Positions 56,425 to 64,000 of a stretch of DNA of 64,000 nt are shown in pieces. The notes below the pieces were generated by a model. It saw nothing but the letters and a program-made list of their open reading frames with translations, was not told the DNA's origin and searched no databases. Numbering within the stretch: the stretch's first letter is position 1; each line of letters starts with the position of its first letter. Location of the stretch: the NCBI RefSeq assembly GCF_003206645.1, contig NZ_PZJP01000008.1:495999-559998 (forward strand), given 5' to 3'. Source of the DNA: Salinicola aestuarinus. GTDB lineage: Bacteria > Pseudomonadota > Gammaproteobacteria > Pseudomonadales > Halomonadaceae. Made by a program: the position numbers and the translations under genes.

Positions 56425-58836
56425 CTAGAAAAGCCCCAGCTGTCGATCGACCAGCCGCGAGAAGTCGTCGTTCACGAAGGGCAGAATGCCGTCTGCGACC
56501 GGCTCCAGCTGACGCGTGACGTAGTGCTGGTAGTCGATCGGCGAGCGACGCACTTCCAGCGGTTCGGGCCCGGCAAGAGTGATTACGTAGCGAATCCAGC
56601 CACCGCGTTGATACTGGAGTGGCCGACCGAGCTCCCGGTTATGCGCATCGGCGAGGCGTGCGGCGCGGACATGTGGCGGCACGTTGCGCTGATAGTCGTC
56701 GAGCTTGCGCCGTAACCGCTTGCGATAGATGAGCTCGTCGTCGTACTCGCCGGCCAGAGTGGCGCGGACGAGATCGCGGACGTAATCACGGTAGGGTTCG
56801 CCGGCAAAGATACGCCGGTAGAGTTCGCGCTGGAACCGGCCCGCCAGCGGCGACCAGTCGGTGCGCACTGACTCCAGCCCCTTGAACACCAGTCGTGTCT
56901 CGCCGTCGGCTTCCCGAACCTGCCCCGCATAACGCTTCTTGCTACCCGCTTCCGCGCCGCGAATTCGCGGCATCAGAAACCGCTCGAACAGTGTCTCGAA
57001 CTGCAGCTCCAGTGCGCTCTCGAGGCCCAGCGTTGCGGCCAGATGCTCGCGCCACCAGCGGTTGACGCCCTCCACCAGCTCTCGACCGATCTCGGCGGAT
57101 GTCGGTCCCTCGGCCGCGGCACTCGGTGACGCTGACGCCGCGTCGAGCGAGACGAATAACGAGTCGGTGTCGCCGTAGATAACGGTATATCCTCGAATTT
57201 CGATCAGCGCGCGCGTGCGCTGCATGATCTCGTGACCGCGCAGCGTGATCGAGGAGGTCAGCCGCGGATCGAAGAAGCGACACCCCTTGACGCCGAGTAC
57301 GCCATAGAAGGCGTTCATGATGATCTTGAGCGCCTGGGCCAGCGGCGCGTTGCCCTCGCGCTTGGCGGATTCTCTCCCGTCGCCGACGTCAGCGACGATC
57401 CCCGGCAGCGCATGTCGGGTTCGCGAGAAGCGGGCGCCCAGAAACCCAGGCACGCTGTGGGTATCATCGGGGTGGGCAAGCCCCTCCACCAATCCCGCCG
57501 GGTCGATCAGAAAGGTCCGAATGATCGAGGGGTAAAGGCTCTTGAAATCGAGCACCAGGACATGGCCGTAGAGCCCCGGGCGTGAGTCCATTACATACCC
57601 GCCCGGGCTCTCTTCCTGAGAGTCGCTGCCGCGGGCGGGCGCGACGAACCCCAGACGATGGAGCCGCGGCAGATAGAGGTGCGAAAACGCCGCGACGGAG
57701 CCGCCATGCCGATCCGCTGCCAGACCGTTGACGCTCGCCCTCTCGAGCAGGAAGGCGAGAATGCCGGTATGCGAGAAGATCCGCGTGACCAGCTCGCAAT
57801 CCTTGAGGTTGTAACGCGCCAGCGCCGGCTTGTCCTCGGCGAACATGCGATTGATGTCTTCCATCCGCTGGTAGGGATTGTCGATCGCCTTGCCCTCCCC
57901 CAGCAGCGTCTGGGCCACGCTCTCCAGGCTGAACGAGGGAAAATTCCAGGTCGCGGATTTCAGCGCCTCGATACCGTCGATCGCCAGCCGCCCCGGGATC
58001 GTCACCAGGCGTTCCCCCTTGGCACCTTGACGCCAGTTCATCGGCGCACCGCCACGCCCCAGCGTCAGCGCCACGCCCCAGCGCTCGGCGTGCTGCTCGA
58101 GCTTTCGCAGGTCGAACGAGATCACGCTCCAGCCAATGACCGCATCCGGGTCGAAGCGAGCGAACCAGGCGTTCAGTGCGCGCAGGAGATCGGCGCGAGA
58201 GGCACAGTAGACCAGCTCGAAATCGCGTGCTCGATCCGCCGCACTTCCCTCACCCGCAGGTGGACCGAGCATGTAGACGGTGCGCTCACCGCAGCCGTGC
58301 AATCCGATCGAGTACAGCTCGCCGCGCTCGCTGGTTTCGATGTCCAGCGAGCAGAGCGAGAGGCCAGGCCGGTAGCCAGCGGCGGGCTTGAGCTCGGCGC
58401 CAGACAGCGCACCGTTGGCATCGAGACGGCCCGTCGCGACGACAGCCGCCGTAATGAAGCGCTCCATCAGGTAGCGCTCCGGCGGACGGATATCCGCCTC
58501 CATGACCTCGATCCCCGCCTCGCTCAGACGCCGCTCGAGCGTCTGGAGCTGGCGCTGATGGTGACAGTAGAGGCCGAGCACCGGGCGATGGCGAAAATCC
58601 ACCAGGTCCAGCGGTTTGAGCTCGACCTCGCGCTCCCCGCGGAGTAACGCTTCGATGCGCTCGCGCTGCTCGGCGGGGACGAATACCACCGAGCGCTGCG
58701 GCGCCAGCACTATTCGCTTCGGACCCTTGTCGGTGGCCAGCCAGAACGACACCTCGGTACCGGTCGGCGTCTCGCGCCAGTGGCGCGTCAGGATGAAGCC
58801 CTCGATCGATTCTTGCGTGTCGAGGTCGGTGCTCAC
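56425..58836 (-). CDS. polB: DNA polymerase II (family B)
   Basis: A repair and translesion polymerase with 3'-5' exonuclease. It has 803 residues (E. coli 783). The exonuclease I motif is SLDIETSERGEL (about 165). Polymerase motif A is DFKSLYPSIIRTF, motif B is in KIIMNAFYGVLG, and motif C is Y554-GDTDS. The start is GTG at 58836-58834; the ribosome site is weak. In E. coli the gene is SOS-induced, but I see no LexA box upstream. Confidence 0.95.
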   Translation of the reverse strand: MSTDLDTQESIEGFILTRHWRETPTGTEVSFWLATDKGPKRIVLAPQRSVVFVPAEQRERIEALLRGEREVELKPLDLVDFRHRPVLGLYCHHQRQLQTLERRLSEAGIEVMEADIRPPERYLMERFITAAVVATGRLDANGALSGAELKPAAGYRPGLSLCSLDIETSERGELYSIGLHGCGERTVYMLGPPAGEGSAADRARDFELVYCASRADLLRALNAWFARFDPDAVIGWSVISFDLRKLEQHAERWGVALTLGRGGAPMNWRQGAKGERLVTIPGRLAIDGIEALKSATWNFPSFSLESVAQTLLGEGKAIDNPYQRMEDINRMFAEDKPALARYNLKDCELVTRIFSHTGILAFLLERASVNGLAADRHGGSVAAFSHLYLPRLHRLGFVAPARGSDSQEESPGGYVMDSRPGLYGHVLVLDFKSLYPSIIRTFLIDPAGLVEGLAHPDDTHSVPGFLGARFSRTRHALPGIVADVGDGRESAKREGNAPLAQALKIIMNAFYGVLGVKGCRFFDPRLTSSITLRGHEIMQRTRALIEIRGYTVIYGDTDSLFVSLDAASASPSAAAEGPTSAEIGRELVEGVNRWWREHLAATLGLESALELQFETLFERFLMPRIRGAEAGSKKRYAGQVREADGETRLVFKGLESVRTDWSPLAGRFQRELYRRIFAGEPYRDYVRDLVRATLAGEYDDELIYRKRLRRKLDDYQRNVPPHVRAARLADAHNRELGRPLQYQRGGWIRYVITLAGPEPLEVRRSPIDYQHYVTRQLEPVADGILPFVNDDFSRLVDRQLGLF

Positions 58837-59218
58837 GGGTCGGGCGCTCTCAGTGTCTCGATCTCCAGATTGTCGCGAACGGTGTCGCCGACGTCACCGG
58901 CCGCCGCCGCGGGCGGGCGGCCATAAGAGCCGCCATCCGGCATCGTGCCGCCATGGCAGCGCGTCAGGCCCATTGGGTCACCTCGAGTGGCTCGACCTTG
59001 ACAGTGAGGAGCAAAGGCAAGCGCGCGATGTAACGCTCTGGCCTGACGCCACTGACGGCTTCCTACGCTGAGGGGCTCTCGTTGCATCGACATTCTCGGT
59101 TGCACTGACAGTCAAAGCGGCCAGGAATGCTTCGACGCCTCATGGGAGACGCCTCATGGAAGATGCCTCATGCAAGACGTCACGGGGAACATTCCCCAGG
59201 AAAGACAGCACCCACCGG
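58837..59218. other. Intergenic region between polB and the DoxX gene
   Basis: No credible gene. A minus-strand frame (58833-59105) overlaps the polB start and has no recognisable product. Near the right end are tandem 14-bp repeats (59136-59177). Confidence 0.5.
59136..59177. repeat. Three tandem 14-bp repeats
   Basis: CGCCTCATGGGAGA, CGCCTCATGGAAGA, TGCCTCATGCAAGA in direct tandem, with a degenerate fourth unit after them. The period is not a multiple of three, so this is not a coding repeat. Confidence 0.8.
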
Positions 59219-59641
59219 TCACGTCGACACCCGCCGCCGTTCAGGCACCAGACCCGCCGCAAAGGTGATGAGCGCCAGAAGCACCAGTTGAAATGGCAAC
59301 CGCGCCAGCAGTAGCCACTCGGGGAGGGTGGCGTAGCGCTCGGCATGGAGCCACATGGTCACATTGGCGGGGGTGACGCAGAGCGTCAGTACGATCAACC
59401 CGACCCCCGCCAGCGGGCGCTTGCTTGGCATCAACAGGCCCGCCGCACCGAGCAGTTCGAAGGCGCCGCTGATCCAGACCGCCTCATGGCGCCACGGCAA
59501 GCCCACCGGCACGATGCTGACCATGGCCTCGGTAAAGACGAAGTGAGCGATGCCCCCCAGCGAGAACCAGGCAAAGACGAAGGCGATGGCGGCGAGACGC
59601 CATCGACTGGGTGAATCCCGCAAGACAAGCGCTGCATTCAT
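59219..59641 (-). CDS. DoxX family membrane protein
   Basis: A 140-residue protein with four membrane helices and the DoxX-type segments WISGAFELLGAAGLLMP and VTPANVTMWLHAE. Related proteins are small inner-membrane oxidoreductase-associated proteins of uncertain role. GGGGTTTCC precedes the ATG. It stands alone, divergent from metG. Confidence 0.8.
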   Translation of the reverse strand: MNAALVLRDSPSRWRLAAIAFVFAWFSLGGIAHFVFTEAMVSIVPVGLPWRHEAVWISGAFELLGAAGLLMPSKRPLAGVGLIVLTLCVTPANVTMWLHAERYATLPEWLLLARLPFQLVLLALITFAAGLVPERRRVST

Positions 59642-59810
59642 GGAAACCCCTTTTCGACACGATTGAGAACCCGCACGCTACCGTCGACATTCGCATAGGC
59701 CATGCCCCATCGCGCTCACGCGACGCGCCGTGACGTCTACCCGTCGAAGCCCGATCGACGAACCGACACGACGCCCAGGCCCACGTTCAACGCCTCCCGT
59801 TCATCGATGC

Positions 59811-59816
59811 TACAAT
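59811..59816 (+). promoter_or_regulatory. Candidate -10 element for metG
   Basis: TACAAT in the context GATGCTACAAT, 86 bases before the metG ATG. The -35 is not clear. Confidence 0.4.
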
Positions 59817-59901
59817 CCTCGGCCACGTTTTCAGTCTATCCACCCCGTGGCGCGGTCGATACCGGCGCCCGCGGGTTCGTCACGGGAATTACGCCGTCAC
59901 C

Positions 59902-61986
59902 ATGTCGAACAACGCCAAGCGCCAGATTCTGGTTACCAGTGCCCTGCCCTACGCCAACGGCTCGATTCATCTGGGCCACCTGCTGGAATACATTCAGACC
60001 GATATCTGGGTGCGCTTCCAGAAAAGCCGCGGCCATGAGTGCCACTATGTCTGCGCGGACGATGCCCACGGTACCGCCATCATGCTGCGCGCCGAGCAGG
60101 AAGGCATCACCTCCCAGCAGCTGATCGACCGCGTCAACGCCGAGCATCAGGCTGACTTCGCCCGTTTTGGCGTGGCTTTTGACAACTATTACTCGACCCA
60201 CTCGGAAGAGAACCGCCAGCACAGCGAGCGCATCTATCGCGCCCTGCGTGACGGCGGCTATATCGCCACCCGCGACGTCGAGCAGATGTATGACCCCGAG
60301 CGCGGGATGTTCCTGGCCGACCGTTTCGTCAAGGGCACCTGCCCCAAGTGCCACACCGAAGACCAGTACGGCGACAACTGCGAGGCCTGCGGGGCGACCT
60401 ACACGCCGGCCGAGCTGATCGACCCGGTCTCGGCGGTTTCCGGCGCCACGCCAGTGGTCAAGAGCTCGACCCATTACTTCTTCGAGCTGCCCAAGTTCGA
60501 GCCGTTCTTGAAGGATTGGACCCGATCCGATCGTCTTCAGCCGCAGATCTCCAACAAGCTGCAGGAGTGGTTCGAGGCCGGTCTCAATGACTGGGACATC
60601 TCCCGCGATGCGCCCTACTTCGGCTTCGAAATTCCCGATGCGCCAGGCAAGTATTTCTACGTCTGGGTGGATGCGCCGATCGGCTACATGGCGAGCTTCC
60701 AACAGCTCTGCGAGCGCGAGGGCATCGACTTCGATCACTACTGGAAACAGGACAGTGAAGCCGAGCTCTATCACTTCATCGGCAAGGACATCGTCTATTT
60801 CCACGCGCTGTTCTGGCCGGCGATGCTCGATGGCGCCGGCCTGAGAACGCCCACGGGCGTCAACTGCCACGGGTTCGTGACCGTCAACGGCGCCAAGATG
60901 TCGAAATCCCGCGGCACCTTCATCAAGGCCGAAACCTACGAGCAGTTCCTCAACCCCGAGTACCTGCGCTACTACTTCGCGGCCAAGCTGACCGCTGGCG
61001 TTGATGATCTCGACTTGAACCTCGAGGACTTCGCCGCCCGCGTCAATTCGGACCTGGTCGGCAAGGTCGTCAACATCGCCAGCCGCTGCGCGGGCTTTGT
61101 GAAGAAAGCCGGCGGCCACCTGTCCTCGACCTGCGCGGAGCCCGAGCGGGTGCAGCGCTTTATCGATGAAGGCGAAGCGATCGCGGCGGATTTCGAGGCA
61201 CGAGAATTCGCCCGCGCGGTGCGGCGCATCATGGCCCTCGCCGACGAGGCCAACGGCTATATTGCCGAGAAGGCGCCCTGGGCGCTGGCAAAAGAGGAAG
61301 GCCGCGAGCAGGAGGTACTGGATATCTGCTCGGTGGGCATCAATCTCTTCCGCCAGCTGGTGGTCTATCTCGCCCCCATCGTTCCGCGGCTTGCCGAAGG
61401 GTCGCGCGCCTTCCTCAATCTCGAGACCTTGAACTGGGCCAGCCGCACCACCGTGCTGACCGATCACGCGATCGAGAAATTCAAGCCGCTAATGACCCGC
61501 ATCGATAGTGACAAGATCGATCAAATGATCGAGGCCTCCAAGGAGGACCTGGCCGTCGAGAAAAAGCTCAAGGACGACGCCAAGGCCGCGCAGAGTGATG
61601 CCACCAGCGCACCGGGCGATGGCGAACAGCAAGCGCCGGCCGACGCCATCGACCCCATTGCGCCGGAGATCACCATCGACGACTTCGCGAAGGTCGATCT
61701 GCGCATCGCGCGCATCGCGCAGGCCGAATACGTCGAGGGCGCCAAGAAGCTGTTGAAGCTGACGCTCGATATCGGCAGCGGGACCCGTACGGTCTTTTCC
61801 GGCATCCGTGCCCAGTACGCCCCCGAGGCACTCACGGGGCGACTGACCGTCATGGTTGCCAACCTGGCGCCGCGCAAGATGCGCTTTGGTGTCTCGGAGG
61901 GCATGGTGCTCGCCGCCGGTGACGACGAGGGTATCTACCTGCTCTCGCCGGATAGCGGTGCCAAACCGGGTCAGCGAGTGACCTGA
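59902..61986 (+). CDS. metG: Methionyl-tRNA synthetase
   Basis: Charges tRNA-Met. It has 694 residues. The HIGH motif appears as H23-L-G-H26 and KMSKS as K332-M-S-K-S336. A zinc knuckle is present ([18 protein letters not shown]). The C-terminal EMAP-like tRNA-binding and dimerisation domain (about 585-694, [20 protein letters not shown]) is joined by a charged alanine-rich linker. P. aeruginosa has metG beside apbC; here they are 5.7 kb apart with luxS and polB between. Confidence 0.97.
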   Translation: MSNNAKRQILVTSALPYANGSIHLGHLLEYIQTDIWVRFQKSRGHECHYVCADDAHGTAIMLRAEQEGITSQQLIDRVNAEHQADFARFGVAFDNYYSTHSEENRQHSERIYRALRDGGYIATRDVEQMYDPERGMFLADRFVKGTCPKCHTEDQYGDNCEACGATYTPAELIDPVSAVSGATPVVKSSTHYFFELPKFEPFLKDWTRSDRLQPQISNKLQEWFEAGLNDWDISRDAPYFGFEIPDAPGKYFYVWVDAPIGYMASFQQLCEREGIDFDHYWKQDSEAELYHFIGKDIVYFHALFWPAMLDGAGLRTPTGVNCHGFVTVNGAKMSKSRGTFIKAETYEQFLNPEYLRYYFAAKLTAGVDDLDLNLEDFAARVNSDLVGKVVNIASRCAGFVKKAGGHLSSTCAEPERVQRFIDEGEAIAADFEAREFARAVRRIMALADEANGYIAEKAPWALAKEEGREQEVLDICSVGINLFRQLVVYLAPIVPRLAEGSRAFLNLETLNWASRTTVLTDHAIEKFKPLMTRIDSDKIDQMIEASKEDLAVEKKLKDDAKAAQSDATSAPGDGEQQAPADAIDPIAPEITIDDFAKVDLRIARIAQAEYVEGAKKLLKLTLDIGSGTRTVFSGIRAQYAPEALTGRLTVMVANLAPRKMRFGVSEGMVLAAGDDEGIYLLSPDSGAKPGQRVT

Positions 61987-62006
61987 CCTCGGCTCCGCCC
62001 GGTGAC

Positions 62007-62040
62007 CGCCAGCGCGCGCCTTACGGGGGGCGCGCTGGCG
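62007..62040 (+). terminator. GC hairpin after metG
   Basis: CGCCAGCGCGC, loop of 12 bases, GCGCGCTGGCG: a perfect 11-bp stem 21 bases after the metG stop. No T run. Confidence 0.6.
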
Positions 62041-62058
62041 TCCAGGCTGGCGTCCAGG
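62035..62058. repeat. Exact 12-bp tandem duplication
   Basis: CTGGCGTCCAGG occurs twice without a gap. It overlaps the right arm of the metG hairpin. Confidence 0.85.
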
Positions 62059-62137
62059 GAAGGCGAATCCACACCAGGGGTGCGGATCAGCGTCATCCAG
62101 TCGCGCTCCCGAGTGTCGGTCGGCGCGAGACACCATG

Positions 62138-62225
62138 GCCAGCCCGTCCTCATGTCAGCCTGTCACCTTGCCAGCCCGTCCCTCTGTCAACCTGCCACCT
62201 TGCCAGTCAGTCCCCCCTGTTGGGA
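62138..62225. repeat. Tandem repeat with 32-bp period
   Basis: GCCAGCCCGTCC starts at 62138 and again at 62170, and GCCAGTCAGTCC at 62202: two full units and one decayed partial unit, spaced exactly 32 bases. Units one and two differ at about five positions. Confidence 0.8.
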
Positions 62226-62261
62226 AATACGCACCATCTCGAAGCGCTCCCGGCGAGGCGC

Positions 62262-62267
62262 TATAAT
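62262..62267 (+). promoter_or_regulatory. Consensus -10 element for the RnfB-like gene and nth
   Basis: TATAAT, perfect match, 30 bases before the TTG start. A weak TCGAAG lies at -35 distance (62239-62244, 17-base spacing). Confidence 0.55.
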
Positions 62268-62296
62268 GCCGCCTTTTCCCACCCCCGGAGCCTACG

Positions 62297-63310
62297 TTGT
62301 CACTCGCCGAAATCCCCGTCGAACGCATCGATGCCGAGCTACCCCAGACGCAGTGCGGCAAATGCGGCCACGCGGGTTGCCGGCCCTACGCTGAGGCGAT
62401 CGTCGACGGCGAGGCGATCAACCGGTGCCCGCCAGGCGGCGAAGCGACCCGCGACCGACTGGCCGCGCTCACCGGCCAGCCGCCCCTCGAGCTGATCGAA
62501 CCGGCTCAGACGCCGTTGCTCGCGGTCATTCGTGAAGCCGAATGCATCGGCTGCACCAAGTGCATTCAGGCCTGCCCGGTGGACGCCATTGTCGGCGCCG
62601 CCAAACAGATGCACAGCGTCATCGAGTCCGAGTGCACCGGCTGCGAGCTCTGCGTTGCGCCCTGCCCCGTCGACTGTATCGACCTGATCGAACACCCGAT
62701 GTGGACCCAAGCCGCCAATGAAACGGCGCAGGACCGTTATCTGCAGCAGCGCGCCGTCAACGGGCGGCAACGATTCGACGCGCGCCAACGTCGGCTGGCA
62801 CATCTGGCCGAGGAGAAGCGACGCCGCCGGGAACGCCGAATGGCCGCCTATCGCGCGAAGCCAGAAGCCCAAGCGTCGGAGACCGCGGTCGACGACGCCG
62901 GGAAAACCGCCGAGACGCCGGTCGATCACACCGCGCTCAAGGCACGCCGAGCCACACTCAAGGCGCGGGTTGCGAAACTCGATCGCCAGATGGCCAAGGC
63001 GACAGCGGGCGAGCGAGCGCCACTCGAGGCGAGACGTAAAGCGCTGGGCAGCGAGCTCGAGGCACTCGACGGTCAGCTCGCGACGCCGTCGGACGAGACA
63101 CCATCGAACAGCCGCGGTAGCCATCTTGCCGCCTCGGCCGCACGTGAAGCGCTGCGCAAGGCACGCCAGCAGCTCGCGCATTTTCGGCGTCAGCACGACA
63201 ACGCGGGCATGGCGAGGGCCGAAGCGCAGATTGCCGACGCCCAACGGCTGCTGGCGCGTGCCGGCGAAACGCCGGGGGGAGACTCGGGCCCACAGGGAGC
63301 GTCATCATGA
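62297..63310 (+). CDS. rnfB: RnfB-like polyferredoxin with long charged C-terminal tail
   Basis: A 337-residue protein. The N-terminal [4Fe-4S] motif uses C20, C23, C28 and C44 (RnfB-type CGKCGHAGC), followed by two ferredoxin clusters (C83/86/89/93 and C113/116/119/123). This matches Pseudomonas RnfB, but there is no N-terminal membrane helix. From residue 140 on the sequence is a highly charged, alanine/arginine-rich, probably coiled-coil tail. The start is TTG at 62297, with GGAG 7 bases upstream. nth overlaps by ATGA. None of the other Rnf subunits (A, C, D, G, E) is in the window, so electron partners are unknown. Confidence 0.85.
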   Translation: MSLAEIPVERIDAELPQTQCGKCGHAGCRPYAEAIVDGEAINRCPPGGEATRDRLAALTGQPPLELIEPAQTPLLAVIREAECIGCTKCIQACPVDAIVGAAKQMHSVIESECTGCELCVAPCPVDCIDLIEHPMWTQAANETAQDRYLQQRAVNGRQRFDARQRRLAHLAEEKRRRRERRMAAYRAKPEAQASETAVDDAGKTAETPVDHTALKARRATLKARVAKLDRQMAKATAGERAPLEARRKALGSELEALDGQLATPSDETPSNSRGSHLAASAAREALRKARQQLAHFRRQHDNAGMARAEAQIADAQRLLARAGETPGGDSGPQGASS

Positions 63311-63945
63311 ACGCGGACAAGCGTCAGCAGATATTCGCGCGACTCAAGGCGCACAACCCAGAGCCCACCACCGAGTTGAATTGGAACACGCCGTTCGAGC
63401 TGCTCGCCGCGGTTCTGCTGTCAGCGCAGGCAACCGACGTCGGCGTCAACAAGGCGACGGCAAGACTCTTCCCCGTGGCCAATACGCCGCAGGCGATCCT
63501 CGATCTGGGCATCGACGGACTCAAGGAAAACATCAAGACCATCGGCCTCTACAACACCAAGGCCGACAACCTGATGAAAACGTGTCACCGCCTGGTGACG
63601 GCGTTCGACGGCGACATCCCCAGAACGCGAGAAGGCCTGGAGTCGCTGCCCGGCGTAGGACGCAAGACGGCCAATGTCGTCCTCAACACGGCCTTTGGGG
63701 AACTGACGATGGCCGTGGATACGCACATCTTTCGCGTGTCCAATCGCACACGCATCGCCCCCGGAAAGAACGTCACCGAGGTCGAGAACAAGCTGATGCG
63801 CCACGTTCCCAAGGCCTATCTCAAGGATGCCCACCACTGGCTCATCCTGCACGGGCGCTACACCTGCCTGGCTCGCAAGCCGCGCTGCGGAAGCTGCGTG
63901 ATCGAGGATCTCTGCGAGTACCCTGAAAAGGTCGAGATCGGCTAG
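63307..63945 (+). CDS. nth: Endonuclease III
   Basis: A DNA glycosylase and AP lyase for oxidised pyrimidines. It has 212 residues (E. coli 211). The helix-hairpin-helix is LPGVGRK120TANVV with catalytic lysine, and D138 is in VDTHIFRV. The [4Fe-4S] cluster ligands are in [17 protein letters not shown] (C-x6-C-x2-C-x5-C). It starts in an ATGA overlap with the RnfB-like gene, the same neighbourhood as in E. coli and Pseudomonas. Confidence 0.97.
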   Translation: MNADKRQQIFARLKAHNPEPTTELNWNTPFELLAAVLLSAQATDVGVNKATARLFPVANTPQAILDLGIDGLKENIKTIGLYNTKADNLMKTCHRLVTAFDGDIPRTREGLESLPGVGRKTANVVLNTAFGELTMAVDTHIFRVSNRTRIAPGKNVTEVENKLMRHVPKAYLKDAHHWLILHGRYTCLARKPRCGSCVIEDLCEYPEKVEIG

Positions 63946-64000
63946 CGCCGGTCTCGGTTGGGCGAATGGCGTGACGACGCGGGAGAGCGACAGCGCTGAC

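Larger units (their letters stand above)
61987..62296. other. Repeat-rich intergenic region between metG and the RnfB-like gene
   Basis: No gene is seen. It holds a hairpin after metG, a 12-bp tandem duplication, a 32-bp period tandem repeat and a consensus -10 box, described separately. Confidence 0.6.

Noticed and set aside
58837..59218. LexA box before polB
   Set aside because: No CTGT-N8-ACAG palindrome found by eye.
59836..61467. 543-codon open frame antisense to metG
   Set aside because: Shadow of metG.
62138..62225. 32-bp repeats as a CRISPR array
   Set aside because: Units are directly adjacent with no spacers and are diverged.

Overview
The window is GC-rich chromosomal DNA of a gammaproteobacterium. 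Gene content and order point to the Halomonadaceae (Halomonas/Salinicola/Kushneria type) or a close Pseudomonas relative: a two-subunit pyruvate carboxylase with a divergent LysR regulator, a PPi-dependent phosphofructokinase, a proA-nadD-rsfS-rlmH-mrdA-rodA-mltB-rlpA-dacA-ybeD-lipB-lipA run, and acidic protein tails that fit a halophile. The genus cannot be fixed from sequence alone. I see no tRNA or rRNA gene, insertion sequence, prophage or CRISPR array. Gene density is high, many junctions are 1-11 bp overlaps, and GTG or TTG starts are frequent.

Layout. 1-9.4 kb: a possible partial divergent gene, mfd (+), a metallophosphoesterase (-), a tiny two-helix membrane protein (+), a small conserved protein (-), and topA followed by a coupled unknown gene (-). 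9.4-16.2 kb: pyk (+), pyruvate carboxylase subunits pycA-pycB (-) with divergent pycR (+), and a lone GAF protein (-). 16.3-27.7 kb: a minus-strand block for proline synthesis, NAD synthesis, ribosome maturation, the elongasome (PBP2, RodA), cell-wall hydrolysis and trimming (MltB, RlpA, PBP5) and lipoate synthesis. 27.9-31.0 kb: a plus-strand, overlapping three-gene unit of two membrane proteins with catalytically dead GGDEF-like domains and a DedA-PAP2 fusion; this is the most interesting and least explained part of the window. 31-34.7 kb: ubiX and mpl (-), PPi-phosphofructokinase (+).

34.9-43 kb: a polyamine island (+) with two gamma-glutamylpolyamine synthetase paralogues, one PotABC transporter and two PotD-type binding proteins; a PuuB-type oxidase lies 3 kb further on, after a glycine-zipper protein and an unrecognised lipoprotein. 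Together these would import putrescine or spermidine and start its degradation by the gamma-glutamylation route. 47.4-52.5 kb: hda and an AI-2E family permease (-), purM-purN (+), an aldo-keto reductase (+). 52.6-59.6 kb: dcd, a short ApbC/Mrp, a TerB-like protein, luxS, a glutathione S-transferase, polB (DNA polymerase II) and a DoxX protein (all -). 59.9-63.9 kb: metG, an RnfB-like ferredoxin with a coiled-coil tail and no other Rnf genes beside it, and nth (+).

Most gene calls rest on well-conserved families. Promoter calls are by eye and weaker. Hairpins were checked base by base.
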